The position numbers were made by a program, and so were the translations under genes. Source: Thraustochytrium sp. TN22 (taxonomy: Eukaryota; Sar; Bigyra; Thraustochytrida; Thraustochytriidae). From it: a DNA stretch of 64,000 nucleotides. The notes below the pieces were generated by a model that saw nothing but the letters and a program-made list of their open reading frames with translations, had not been told where the DNA came from and did not search any database. Location: positions 1 through 64,000 of the forward strand of contig JABLUY010000035.1 in assembly GCA_013306675.1 (NCBI GenBank). Direction: 5' to 3'. Below are positions 9,268 through 18,717 of this stretch, piece after piece; the first letter of the stretch is position 1; each line of letters starts with the position of its first letter.

Positions 9268-10017
9268 ATGGCGGAGGAGGCGCGGCGGCGCGTCAAGGCG
9301 CTGGTGGAGGAGGACGACATGTTCACGCGGCTGGTGCCGGCCGGCTCGCAGATGGGCGTGGGCGCCGTGGCCGGGCTCACGTCGGGCTTCGCGCTGCGCC
9401 AGGGCGGCAAGGTGGCGGCCGCTGTGCTGGGCAGCGGGTTCGTGCTGGTGCAGAGCCTCGCGTACATGGGCTATATTGACGTGAACTGGCGCAAGGTGGA
9501 GCGCGACTACTACGGCGTGCTGGATATGAACGGCGACGGAAAGATCACCGGCGAGGACTTCAAGATCATGCTCAACAACACGCAGGAGCTGCTCAAGTTC
9601 AACATGCCAGCCGGCACCGGCTTCACCGCCGGCTTCGCCTACGGCTTTACCAACTCCATGCGCCTCGCGGTTCTCGGGCCGCTCGCCTACGGCGGCGCCA
9701 CCAGCGCCGCGCTGGGCGGCATCCCCAGCGACCTCTTCAGCAAGACCTCGCTCGACCAGGGCACAGACCACCTGCGCCGCCTCGGGACGCGCCTTGGGGT
9801 GCCCGTGCCGCCGGCGCTGCCCAAGGTTGACCCGCGCATCACTATTGCCGAGACGCTCAACGCGCGTTCCATCGAGGAGCTTCGCCAGATCGAGTGGGAG
9901 CTCAAGAACGACATCAAGATCTCCACCGACATGCTCGGCCTCCCCGTGCAGGACGTGCCCAAGGACGAGCTTCTCGACATTGTCGAGTCCTCCAAGAAGA
10001 TCGTCAAGGGCTACTAA
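9268..10017 (+). CDS. FUN14-domain protein with EF-hand insert
   Basis: 249 aa. The FUN14 fold spans about residues 27-150: a glycine-rich first helix (GAVAGLTSGFALRQGGKVAA), a second hydrophobic helix, then the characteristic GYIDVNWRKVERDY. An EF-hand loop (DMNGDGKITGED, about residues 87-98) sits before the third glycine-rich helix, an arrangement not found in mammalian FUNDC1. FUN14 proteins are outer mitochondrial membrane proteins and, in animals and fungi, mitophagy or contact-site factors. The N-terminus carries EEDD followed by FTRL (residues 19-22), which fits an LC3/Atg8-interacting motif. The C-terminal 80 residues are soluble and unrecognised. Calcium-tuned mitochondrial quality control is inference. 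Confidence 0.85.
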   Translation: MAEEARRRVKALVEEDDMFTRLVPAGSQMGVGAVAGLTSGFALRQGGKVAAAVLGSGFVLVQSLAYMGYIDVNWRKVERDYYGVLDMNGDGKITGEDFKIMLNNTQELLKFNMPAGTGFTAGFAYGFTNSMRLAVLGPLAYGGATSAALGGIPSDLFSKTSLDQGTDHLRRLGTRLGVPVPPALPKVDPRITIAETLNARSIEELRQIEWELKNDIKISTDMLGLPVQDVPKDELLDIVESSKKIVKGY

Positions 10018-10613
10018 CCGAAAGAGCGAATCTGACGTGGGCTCTGTGCTTCAAGCCAATCAAGAGGGAGCTCCTGTCTCTGGCCATCCAAGACATCCAA
10101 GACGGACGAGCGAGTAGTTGGCTGCTCATGTGCATTGTAGTAGACATCCTGAGAGAGAGTGACATCTTTTTGGTCGACCGGCCTTGGCCCCACTGGCGGC
10201 CATGCGCACAAGAAAAGACGAAGCCAAACGCACTAAATCCTCCCGCACTTTTCCTCCCGAGGAATCGCCACGCGCTGCGACAGCAGCAGCCTGCTGAGCA
10301 GGCAGGCCATTGCTGGTCACACGTTGGACGCGGGCGCGGATCACATGAGCCACAGCGGCGCGGGAGCCTAGGCCGCTGCTGGCACTGTACTCAGCCTACT
10401 ACTGCATGGTATGCCAGCCAGCGCATGCCAGCACATGCCTGCTAGCGCATGCCTGCCAGCGCCATGCCAGCCGCCGGATCACTTTTTTTTTTTTGTCGCA
10501 CACACCGGGTCCGCGTGCTCAGGAGACTGGTTCGCAAAAAAATTCCCCTTTCAGGTCAAGGTGCGAGAGCTGCGGCCACCAGGGGCAATTGCACGCGCGG
10601 GAGGAGCGGCGCG
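10018..10613. other. Intergenic with degenerate GCATGCC repeats and a poly-T run
   Basis: About 600 bp. Short imperfect repeats of GCCAGCGCATGCC occupy about 10411-10470, followed by a T-rich run near 10482-10494. No supported gene; this is the presumed promoter of the next plus-strand gene. Confidence 0.45.
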
Positions 10614-12377
10614 ATGATGCGCGGCGGCGCGATGCATGCGCCGAGCCTAGATGCGCTGCGCATGCTGACGCTGCATCGGCCGCAGGCGCTCTTCCCAGCC
10701 AAACTGTGGAGACTGCTGGGGCGCGAGGCGGAGGCAAGCCAGCTGCCGACGACGCGCCTGCGCAGGCTGTACCTGACGCTGTGCATCTTCGCGGGGTGGA
10801 ACCGGGGCGGTACAGACGTGCGGCGCTTCTTGGTGCGCGTGTGCGGGCTCGATGTGCTCTCGCTGGACAGTCTTGCGCTACGCCTCTTCCCGACCGTCGA
10901 GGTGGTCGAGGTGGTCGAGGTGCAATTCGCCGGCCGCAGCGGCAAGCTTGCCCGCGGCTCGCAGCGCATGAATGCATCCATCGAGGGGATTCTGGTCAAG
11001 GCCAGGAACCCACCCATGGAGCCTTTCATGGTCTTTGAGGGGTTTCCCCGGAGCGGGCCTTGCCGCGACGTTGTGCGCCGTCTGGGCAAGGGCGACGAGA
11101 TCGTCATTGAGCACTTTGGCGTGCTTGAGGGCGTGCGCACCGAGGTCGCCTACATTAACACGATCGACGATCGGCGTGCTGCCGTCGTCGCGCGCGAGGA
11201 CGACCGCTATCTGCGTGTCCTGGATGAAGCGCGGGACCGTGCCACGGACGCAGTCCAAAAGGCGCAGGAGGTGGTGCAGAAGCGCATCTATTGCATCAGC
11301 TTTCTCAAATTCATGCGCACGGCGCTCCAATTCGTCACTCTGCCCCGTGAAGAAGTCGCGCGCTTCGCCGTCGGCTCGTTTTACCGGGCCGGCGACAGAA
11401 AGGCCTTCTTGCACCGACTGCACGGCGGGTGCACGCAAGGGAGCGGCTACGCGCTCCTCGAGGCCTGGATGGCCGATCGCTTGGACACAGACGAGGAGAA
11501 CAGCATCGTCCGCTACATCCTGCACTACCCTATCTTTCTCGTGCCGCTGCTGCTCGTGCAAAAGGCCATGCGGCGCCACATTTTCGGGAACCAGCTGCCC
11601 GAGGACGACGCACAGCCGGTCACCATGCTCGACGCCTGGCGGCATTCGTCGCGCCAACTTATCCTTGACACGCTCAACGGCCTCGGCGTGCGCCGCGCCG
11701 CCACGCGCAAGCAAGGCGCGAACCAGGCCGAGCAGGAGGAGAACGAGAAAAAGAACTCCGTCCACGCGTACGTCATGCAGAGACCTACGCGGGCTCGCCA
11801 TCAGGACAGCGACGCTTCGCTCCGCGCGTCCGCGCATCACCGCAGCGACTCGCAGGAGCGAAGTCGCGACTTTCGTCGTACGGTGTCGTCGCGTCAGCTG
11901 AGCACGAGGCTCCTGCAGCTCGGTCTGGAGCTCGGGGACCACGGCCCGAGCGAGGCGTGCCCAGGTTGCGCCAAGGTCGGGCACATGCAGGCGTCCGGGA
12001 TCTGCCTGGCCTGCGAGACCAAAGTGCGCAAAGAGCTCGCGCGCCGCGGCGGCTACCACTACGCGCGCGGGGTCGTCGAGAAGGCCAGTGGACTCTCGTT
12101 CCAGGACATGGCGCTGCCCACGGGGGCTGTGTATGTGGAGGAGTTCGATGAGCGTGCGGATCGCACCTTCTTTTTCGACGTGGCGATGGGCGAGTCAACC
12201 TGGACGCTGCCCGCGAACCGCGACCCGATGGCGCGCGTGCACCGCCTCTCCAAGCGCGAGCAGCGCATCCTCAAGTCCAGGCGCCGCCCGGAGTGGAAGC
12301 GCTCGCTCGTGGGGAACGAGCGCCGCGAATCACAAGATGGCCCTGCGCGCGCGACGGCCCACTCCGGCGGCGCATGA
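10614..12377 (+). CDS. Unrecognised protein with CxxC zinc ribbon and WW-like motif
   Basis: 587 aa from the ATG at 10614 (MMRGGAMHAP); the frame is open further upstream but that part looks like 5' flank. The first 370 residues are mixed alpha/beta and helical with no family I recognise. A basic, Ser-rich linker follows. Two CxxC pairs (CPGC and CLAC, 12 residues between the pairs) near residues 456-475 form a probable zinc ribbon. A WW-like stretch near 510-540 (FFFDVAMGESTWTLP) keeps the second Trp and Pro but not the first Trp. The C-terminus is basic. This combination suggests a nuclear adaptor binding proline-rich partners, but that is speculative. Ends 72 bp from the convergent deubiquitinase gene. 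Confidence 0.55.
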   Translation: MMRGGAMHAPSLDALRMLTLHRPQALFPAKLWRLLGREAEASQLPTTRLRRLYLTLCIFAGWNRGGTDVRRFLVRVCGLDVLSLDSLALRLFPTVEVVEVVEVQFAGRSGKLARGSQRMNASIEGILVKARNPPMEPFMVFEGFPRSGPCRDVVRRLGKGDEIVIEHFGVLEGVRTEVAYINTIDDRRAAVVAREDDRYLRVLDEARDRATDAVQKAQEVVQKRIYCISFLKFMRTALQFVTLPREEVARFAVGSFYRAGDRKAFLHRLHGGCTQGSGYALLEAWMADRLDTDEENSIVRYILHYPIFLVPLLLVQKAMRRHIFGNQLPEDDAQPVTMLDAWRHSSRQLILDTLNGLGVRRAATRKQGANQAEQEENEKKNSVHAYVMQRPTRARHQDSDASLRASAHHRSDSQERSRDFRRTVSSRQLSTRLLQLGLELGDHGPSEACPGCAKVGHMQASGICLACETKVRKELARRGGYHYARGVVEKASGLSFQDMALPTGAVYVEEFDERADRTFFFDVAMGESTWTLPANRDPMARVHRLSKREQRILKSRRRPEWKRSLVGNERRESQDGPARATAHSGGA

Positions 12378-12449
12378 ATGAATACTGATAAGACAACACC
12401 ATGGCCACTACGTGCGTTGACACTACGAAGTTGGCTAGCCAACCAGCCT

Positions 12450-15146
12450 CTAGCGGCCGCCCTTGCGCCGCTTCTCTTGCTCGCGCTGCTTGGCCTGTTG
12501 CGCCTTCTGAAAGGCGTTGCCCTGCGTGCGCTTGCGGCCCACGGGCTTGGTCGCGAGCTTCGGGGCAGCTGCCTTGACCTTCTTCGTCTTGCCGCGGTCC
12601 AGTGCCGCGTCCCAGGCGTCATACGAGCTCGCCTTGCGCTTTTGGCCCATGACCTGCCGCGTGGCTTTGGCACTTTGCTCCACACGCGCGTTCCACGCGA
12701 GCTTGCTGCCGCGCGTCTTGGCGCGCGCCGAGTGCCGCGCATTCGCTTCGAGCACCACCACCTCGTCGCCCCCGTGGCCGCGGCGCTTTCCAGGCCGAGT
12801 CGCCTTGCCGGAAGCCAGAACCGATGTCGTCTTGGCGGTCGGCGTTGTCAGCGGGGCTCGCGCAGGCCCGCGCGCGCTCACCTTGGGCCAGGCCTCCTCC
12901 CCGTCCCCGTCCCCGTCCTCGTCCTCGTCCTCGTCCTCCGCGTCCTTTGATGGCGTCTGGTCCACGGCGCCGGCCTGGGTCTCTACCTCCGTTGATGACG
13001 TCTGGGCAATGGTTCTATCCTTGTTCTCTTCTTCCTGTGGAGGAGATGATGCCTGGTCGACGGCGCCGTCCTTTTCGAAAGCCGTCTCCGACTCCTCTGC
13101 GGCGGCCCGAGCCTCGATGCTACTCATCGAGGCGCTGCGCAGCTTTGCCTTGCGCAGCGTGGGCGCGAGGTGGTGCTCGAGGAAAATTTGCCGTGTTACG
13201 CGGCCCGTCCGCGCCGGCTGTCGCAAGAAGCATTGGCTCAAGTACTGCGCCGCCTGCGGCGACGCCTGGGCCGCCGACTCGCCAGCGGCGTCCGCGCCCT
13301 GCGGAGCCTCGGCAGACCCTGCCTCGGGCTCGAGGAAGGAGCCAAAGAGATCCGTGCGCACCTCGGCGTCGCCAGCGGGCGCCGCAGGGGTGTTCGCCGT
13401 GGCCGAAGAAGCCGCGAAGGCCGACGCGAAGGAGGCCAGGCCCTCGGAGCGCGCAACCTGAGCTCCCACATCGTCCGTATCGTCCGAGGCACCCCCCGGG
13501 CGCGCGATCGGAGTACCCACGTCATCGTCACCATCGCCGGCCGCCATAGCCGTCTGGGTACCGTGCTCGTCTTGCTGTTGCTGCTGCTGTACTGCTTGTT
13601 GCTGCTTGAACTGCTGCTGACTGGGGGAGGCGACACGCGAGTAAAAGAGCAGGTACGCCTGCTGCGCCTGGACGGTGGAGAAGCTGACCTGGCGCACGAC
13701 GTCGTCGTCCATCTGGTACCAGAGGCCATTTGCAGCTTTGAGAAAGGCGATGTAGTGGCCGCTGGTGACGCTGGGTCCGCGGTGTACGACGAGGCCGCAG
13801 AGCGAAAAGACCTCAGACGCAGGCTCGGCGTCGCCAGCGCCCATGACGAGGTCCGTGAGGTCGAGCTCGCGGTCGAAGCTCACAGGCTTGCTAACCTTGC
13901 GGCCGCTGGATCCAAAGCCGAAGCGCTTGAGGTGCAGAACGAGCTGGTTGGGCGAGCGACGGATGTTGAACTGCTTGGTAGCCTTGGACGGCTTGTGACA
14001 GACCGGGCAGGTCCAACGGTTGTCTTGATCGAGGCGCTCGGAGGCCAGGAAGCGGCGCACGGCGTCGTGTACAGACTTGACGCGCGCGTGCGAGACGTCC
14101 AGGGAGAGATCCATAAAGGGCTCGAACGCCAGCGTATCGGCGGCGCAGGCCGCGCGGCCGCACGAGAGGCGCGACTCGAGCACGCCGCCGAAGAGGCGCA
14201 TGACGGCGGTCGAGCGCAGACGTCGGTCGGCGCTCAGCTCCGACAGCCCCGCGGCGAGCGCGCAGGACTCTTGCATGTTGGCCAGCAGCACGCGCAGAAA
14301 CTCGTGCGCGTCCTGCTGGCGGCCCACTCGCATGTTCTTGCTCAGCTTGCGCAGGTTGCGCACGAAGAAGTCGGGCGAGGCCGCGGGCCGCCGCCCGCGC
14401 GTCTGGACGGCGCCTTGCTGCGTGATGGCGTGTATGGCGCGCATGTGCTGCGTCAGCACGGTGAGCGCGCAGTAGCGGTCGATGCGGCCCTGCCGCTCCG
14501 CCTGCTCCTGCGCAAGCCGGCCCACGCGCAGCAGATTCACCGGGTCGTCCTCGTCTTTGACCAGCGCGATCTGCGCCAGCGCCGGCAGGTACGTCAGGCA
14601 CTGCAGGACGGCGTTCAGAAAGCAGGTGTTGCCGAGGTTGTGGAAGCCTGGTCCCACCGAGGCTGCGCGCGTCCAGCTCAGCAGACCGGCCCAGCCCTGG
14701 TCGGCCGCCGGGAAGAGCGGCGGCCCGTCCTGGAGCGCGCTCTGCTCCCAGCGCTGGAACTCGCGCGTCGCGCGCGTCTCGCTGTCCAGGTCGTCCGCGT
14801 CGCCAGCCGCCGCCGCGTCCCCGTTCGTGCCCTTGGACCCGGCCGAGTCCGGGCCGCCTTGAGCGCTGGGCGGCGCCTTGCTCGTGCGCACGAAGTGCAC
14901 CTCGTAGCCGGCCTTGCGCAGCGCCGCGAAGCCCGGCGGCTCGCCCTTGTCCCGCCTCCGCGGCGCTCGCGTCTCGCCCTCGCTGTCGCTGTCATTCCCG
15001 CGCTCCTCCCGGGCTTGCTCCTCCTCCTCCTCCTCCTCCTCGTGCGCGCCCAGGTTTTCCCTCGCGGCGCGCGCCTTGCCCTGCACGAACGCGATGCGCC
15101 GCTCCGCCGTGGCGGTGGCGCCGCCGGCGAGCTGCGCCACGAGCAT
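12450..15146 (-). CDS. USP36-like ubiquitin-specific protease (nucleolar deubiquitinase)
   Basis: 898 aa. The USP catalytic domain covers about residues 164-500: Cys box LGNTCFLNAVLQCL (Cys175), QQDAHEFLRVLL (QQD box), zinc-finger-like CxxC pairs, FDRELDLT, and the His box TSGHYIAFL (His464) followed by WYQMDDD. It removes ubiquitin from substrates. The acidic N-terminus, long Ala/Ser/Gln middle and basic tail resemble USP36/USP42. The motif YDAWDAALDRGKTKKVK near the end matches the conserved WDxxxDRGKxKK element of USP36, a nucleolar enzyme that stabilises rRNA-processing factors. The start ATG at 15146 was chosen because the open frame further upstream is Arg/Ala repeat-like. Confidence 0.88.
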   Translation of the reverse strand: MLVAQLAGGATATAERRIAFVQGKARAARENLGAHEEEEEEEEQAREERGNDSDSEGETRAPRRRDKGEPPGFAALRKAGYEVHFVRTSKAPPSAQGGPDSAGSKGTNGDAAAAGDADDLDSETRATREFQRWEQSALQDGPPLFPAADQGWAGLLSWTRAASVGPGFHNLGNTCFLNAVLQCLTYLPALAQIALVKDEDDPVNLLRVGRLAQEQAERQGRIDRYCALTVLTQHMRAIHAITQQGAVQTRGRRPAASPDFFVRNLRKLSKNMRVGRQQDAHEFLRVLLANMQESCALAAGLSELSADRRLRSTAVMRLFGGVLESRLSCGRAACAADTLAFEPFMDLSLDVSHARVKSVHDAVRRFLASERLDQDNRWTCPVCHKPSKATKQFNIRRSPNQLVLHLKRFGFGSSGRKVSKPVSFDRELDLTDLVMGAGDAEPASEVFSLCGLVVHRGPSVTSGHYIAFLKAANGLWYQMDDDVVRQVSFSTVQAQQAYLLFYSRVASPSQQQFKQQQAVQQQQQQDEHGTQTAMAAGDGDDDVGTPIARPGGASDDTDDVGAQVARSEGLASFASAFAASSATANTPAAPAGDAEVRTDLFGSFLEPEAGSAEAPQGADAAGESAAQASPQAAQYLSQCFLRQPARTGRVTRQIFLEHHLAPTLRKAKLRSASMSSIEARAAAEESETAFEKDGAVDQASSPPQEEENKDRTIAQTSSTEVETQAGAVDQTPSKDAEDEDEDEDGDGDGEEAWPKVSARGPARAPLTTPTAKTTSVLASGKATRPGKRRGHGGDEVVVLEANARHSARAKTRGSKLAWNARVEQSAKATRQVMGQKRKASSYDAWDAALDRGKTKKVKAAAPKLATKPVGRKRTQGNAFQKAQQAKQREQEKRRKGGR

Positions 15147-15798
15147 GCCTGGCGCCTTGTCCGCGCGCGCCGCGCCGCGCCGATCTGGTGGCTGCGCGCG
15201 CCGCCCGCGCCGCGCCGCGGCGGCCGCGGCCCGGCGCCCCGCGCGGCCTGCGCGGCTCGGCGCCGCCCTCGCGCGCCGCCGCGCGCCGCCCGCCCGCGCG
15301 CCGCGCGCCGCCCTCGGCGTCCGAGTCTGCGCGCGCGCGCGCGCCGCCGCCGCCGCGCGCCGGCCCCGCTCGGCCTCCGGGCCCGGCTGGTTCGCCTTTT
15401 GGGCCACACCACTTGTGTACCAGTGGCGCCTCGGGCTGGCCGCGCTCGTCATGGTCGAGGACGAGGAGCTGCACGGCCAGAGCGTCGCCGCGGCGGACAC
15501 CACCGAGCGGGCGGCGAGAGGTCGCGCCAAGGGGCGGAGGCAATGTGAGATGCGGCAGCCTGGGGTGATGGACGTGCGCACGTGCGCACGCCCGATGCGC
15601 GGCGTGAGGATGCGTGGACGCGCCAGCTTCGTGTCGGCGTCGCGCGGCGCTCTTTGGGGGGGGGGCGGTAGTGTGTACTGCAGTGCATTGCATGATCATG
15701 GAATCTTGATTGTTGGCTGCGTCATGATGATCAAATCATCACGGCACGGGTGAATACTAAATGCTCTCGATGTCTCGCTTGAAAGAGAACACGTGCAG
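15147..15798. other. Intergenic: USP promoter and 3' flank of the next gene
   Basis: About 650 bp, extremely GC-rich near the USP start and AT-richer toward 15700-15780. Long readings here are GC-bias artefacts. No supported gene. Confidence 0.4.
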
Positions 15799-18099
15799 TC
15801 ATCGCGAGGTAGAAGAGGAGGAGGAGGCCGTCGAGGCGCGGCCGAATTCGGTCTCGAGCAGCGCGCTGTAGAGCGTCGTGCGCCAGGCGCCAACGTCAGA
15901 CTTGAAGGTGGCGAAGGCGTCCTGCGTGTGCTTGCGGTCGCGCTCGAAGTTGAGATTGGTGCAGGTGAACTGCTTGGAGCGCAGCTCGAGGTCCTCGCGT
16001 GCCTCGGCCAGCAGGGCGTCGGAGATGTCGAGCCCGGCTTCGATGCGCACCGAGAGCGTCCAGAGCGCCTTGCTGGAGGCCGGCGACATGACCGAGTACC
16101 GCTCAATCTCGGCAGGATCCATGTCGGCCGGGTAGCCATCGGCGCCGAGCGTGCCGCTGCGACCGTTCTCGCGCGCAATGTCGGCGAGCATGGGCACTGT
16201 GGCGGTGCCGACGCGGGGCCGCAGGACAGGGTCGCCGTTGGCGAAGGCGAGCGAGGGGCACTGCTTGCAGATCTCCTCGCTGAGCAGGCCGTCCTGCGCA
16301 ACCTTGGCGAGCGTGACGGCGGCGCGGGTGGCCTGCTTCTTGAGCACCCAGACCAAGACGCCGACCTTGACGCGGTCGCGCTTGAGCTGCTTGACGGTGT
16401 AGATTTCAAAGTCCGAGGAGCGGAGTGGCCGCATGGACCGCACCTCGAGCCCCTTTTCATACTTGAGCATGTTGAAGCGCACCCAGGCCAGAAAGCGGTA
16501 GATGGCCGCCTTGACGCCCTCGGCGTCCTCCGGGAGCAGGTGGCCCTGGCGGTCGAGCGGAAGGCCTGAAGCGCGAAAGCAGACGCAGATGGCCTTCTTT
16601 CGATCGTGGTTCTCCGGGCGTGTCCTGTGCACGGGCGGCAGGTCCTCGGCAGGGACCTGGCTCGTTGGCGTAAACGTGCCCGGGATGCGCACAGTGCGCT
16701 GTGGGGGCGGCTTGAGGAAGAAGTACGCGTAGTCCTTATCCTCGGGATAGATGGAGGGCCGCGCCACGCCGCTGCTGCGCGAGACGGCGACGAGCGCTTC
16801 CGAGACTCCGCTGGGGCGGCGCTGCTGGCTCACGGGACGGCGCGCGCCGGGGCTCGCGTCACCTCGCCCCTTTTTCTCCTCCTCCTCGTCCTCGTCCTCC
16901 TCTTCGGGAAAGATCTCGAACTCCTCACTGTCCTCGGGGTGCTTGAGCAGGCGCGACACGGAGAGCCCCTCGTCCGCGTCGCCTACCTCGTCCGCGCCGA
17001 GCTCCATGAGCGTCTTGGCGCGCGTCCTGGCAGCCCTCTTGGGCCCGAGCGAGGGTGGGAGCGGCGGGATGGTCTCGATCCAGACCTGTGCAGCGCCGTA
17101 CGGGCCCTTGCGGTAGCGCTGCGCGCGCGCCCGCTCTGCTGCGAGAAAGTCCTCGAGCTGCGCGGCCTGCTTCTCCTCCGCAGCTTGCGCGTCGCGCGCA
17201 GCCTGTGTGAGAATGAGCGCCAGCACGCGCTCGGCGCGCTTGGCAAGCAGGTCGCGCTTTTTGGCTTGCGCGAGCCGGCGCTCCTCCTGCTTGCTCTCCC
17301 AGGCGGCCTCCATGCCGTGCACCGCGTCACGGTCCGCGTCCGTGAGCCGCATGACGGCGTCCATGTCGATGGGCGCCGGCCGTCTCTGGATCTGCGTCGT
17401 GGCATGCACGTAGGTTTCCGAAACCTGCGCGCTCTGCATGACGGAGCCGCCCACCATCTCGCGCAGCGCGCGGAGGTGTGACTCGCTCTCGCAGACTTTG
17501 ACGGACGCTGCTGGCTGCGCCGCGAAGGCCAGCGTCGGTCGCGCCTGTGCAGCCGCTGCCACCGGCTTGTGCAAGAGTTGACGAACGAGGATGTCGTGCT
17601 GCTCTGCCTCGGCGCGATGAATGTCCTGCGATGAGAGCATGGAGAGGAAGGGAGGGGGCGGCACGCTTCTCGGCGAGGAGGTCTTGTTGGCGCCAGGCCG
17701 CGGCCGCGAGGCGCGGGACAGCGTGCGCGACGCCAACAGGCGGTTCACCACGTCTGTGGTGGGCACACGCGCCGGCGGATGGTCGCTCTCCTCCTGCTGC
17801 TTGAGCTCCTGCTGTCTGATCTCGCGCAGCGCGTTGGCCTGCGCCCTGACGCGGTCGTCGGCGTCCTGCGAGTCATCCCAACCACCAAGGTGTCCTCTGC
17901 TCTTGACCGCGCGCCTCGATCGCGCGATGGACCGCCACGAGGGCACTTCGTCCGCCGGCGGCAGCTCCTGGCTTGCCCCGCCGAGCTCCACGCTCGCGTC
18001 GACCACGAGGTCCGCCATGTCCCCGCTGCGCCCCAACATGGCCGCAAGCGAGCGGGTGAGCGAGCGAGCGAGCGAGTAGGTCGCGCGAGCGTCCTCCAA
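15799..18099 (-). CDS. Unrecognised 766-aa protein with coiled-coil and acidic segments
   Basis: 766 aa, one exon. I do not recognise a family. Visible features: a basic, Ser/Arg-rich N-terminus; an Ala/Glu/Arg/Lys-rich probable coiled coil at about 260-330 (repeated AQAKKRDLLAKR-like heptads); a conserved-looking VWIETIPPLPPSLGP; an Asp/Glu run near 405-420; and a compact C-terminal half of mixed secondary structure (about 450-750) with aromatic- and Cys-containing strands such as KAICVCFRASGLPL and KVGVLVWVLKK that looks like a folded domain. No membrane segment or signal peptide. The long open frame with even codon use supports a real gene. The start at 18099 is the first ATG; Met21 is an alternative. 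Confidence 0.6.
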   Translation of the reverse strand: MEDARATYSLARSLTRSLAAMLGRSGDMADLVVDASVELGGASQELPPADEVPSWRSIARSRRAVKSRGHLGGWDDSQDADDRVRAQANALREIRQQELKQQEESDHPPARVPTTDVVNRLLASRTLSRASRPRPGANKTSSPRSVPPPPFLSMLSSQDIHRAEAEQHDILVRQLLHKPVAAAAQARPTLAFAAQPAASVKVCESESHLRALREMVGGSVMQSAQVSETYVHATTQIQRRPAPIDMDAVMRLTDADRDAVHGMEAAWESKQEERRLAQAKKRDLLAKRAERVLALILTQAARDAQAAEEKQAAQLEDFLAAERARAQRYRKGPYGAAQVWIETIPPLPPSLGPKRAARTRAKTLMELGADEVGDADEGLSVSRLLKHPEDSEEFEIFPEEEDEDEEEEKKGRGDASPGARRPVSQQRRPSGVSEALVAVSRSSGVARPSIYPEDKDYAYFFLKPPPQRTVRIPGTFTPTSQVPAEDLPPVHRTRPENHDRKKAICVCFRASGLPLDRQGHLLPEDAEGVKAAIYRFLAWVRFNMLKYEKGLEVRSMRPLRSSDFEIYTVKQLKRDRVKVGVLVWVLKKQATRAAVTLAKVAQDGLLSEEICKQCPSLAFANGDPVLRPRVGTATVPMLADIARENGRSGTLGADGYPADMDPAEIERYSVMSPASSKALWTLSVRIEAGLDISDALLAEAREDLELRSKQFTCTNLNFERDRKHTQDAFATFKSDVGAWRTTLYSALLETEFGRASTASSSSSTSR

Positions 18100-18535
18100 C
18101 TACCGCGCGCGTGCCACAGGCAAGCGCGAGCCTGAGCAAGCGGCGCGTGCCCGAAGAAAATGCAAAGTCATGCCGCTGATGGTGCCTGTGATGATGAATG
18201 CCGTTGAGGTGTGCACTTACTGTGAGGACCCCCCCAAGGGTGACTTGGAAAGGTTCGATTTCAAAGTTCATTCACCCCTGGCGGTAGGCGCTGACTGTGA
18301 GTGGGCCAGGCCACTAGAACGATGCATTCGGGCTTCCAAGGCAGGTGTTCGAAGAAATCTGACAGTGAGCTCGCTCACGGACAAATGGTTTGCTGCAGAA
18401 ATGTGGGCGTGAAGGTGGACCCAGCGAGGGTCAGACTTAGAGGATGAATGAATCAAAGGAAACTCAGCTACGGATAGTACTTGGTAGGATAAATTTGCGT
18501 TGGCAGCCAGACGCTTGCATTCTTAGGTAGGTCAG
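18100..18535. other. Intergenic, no gene seen
   Basis: About 430 bp of lower GC than the flanks. Only short overlapping open frames; no recognisable RNA or protein. It holds the DnaJ gene 3' flank and the promoter of the minus-strand gene to its left. Confidence 0.4.
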
Positions 18536-18686
18536 TTAGGCCTGAGTCTGCAGGATCTTCTGCACAAAGTCAGCCTTCTCGAGGCAACCGGCATAGTCGA
18601 CGTTGCGGGCCTGAAGGACGGCCTTGAGCTGGCCGGGCTTCATCGCCTCGAGCTGCTCACGAGTGTACACCTGAACGGGCTGCTGC

Positions 18687-18717
<31 letters not shown>

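Noticed and set aside
13170-15548. Plus-strand 792-codon open frame opposite the USP gene
   Set aside because: Antisense of a clear ubiquitin protease; Arg/Ala/Leu-rich with no domain.
18240-18290. GGTTCGATT word suggestive of a tRNA T-loop
   Set aside because: No acceptor stem, anticodon arm or matching D-loop could be found around it.
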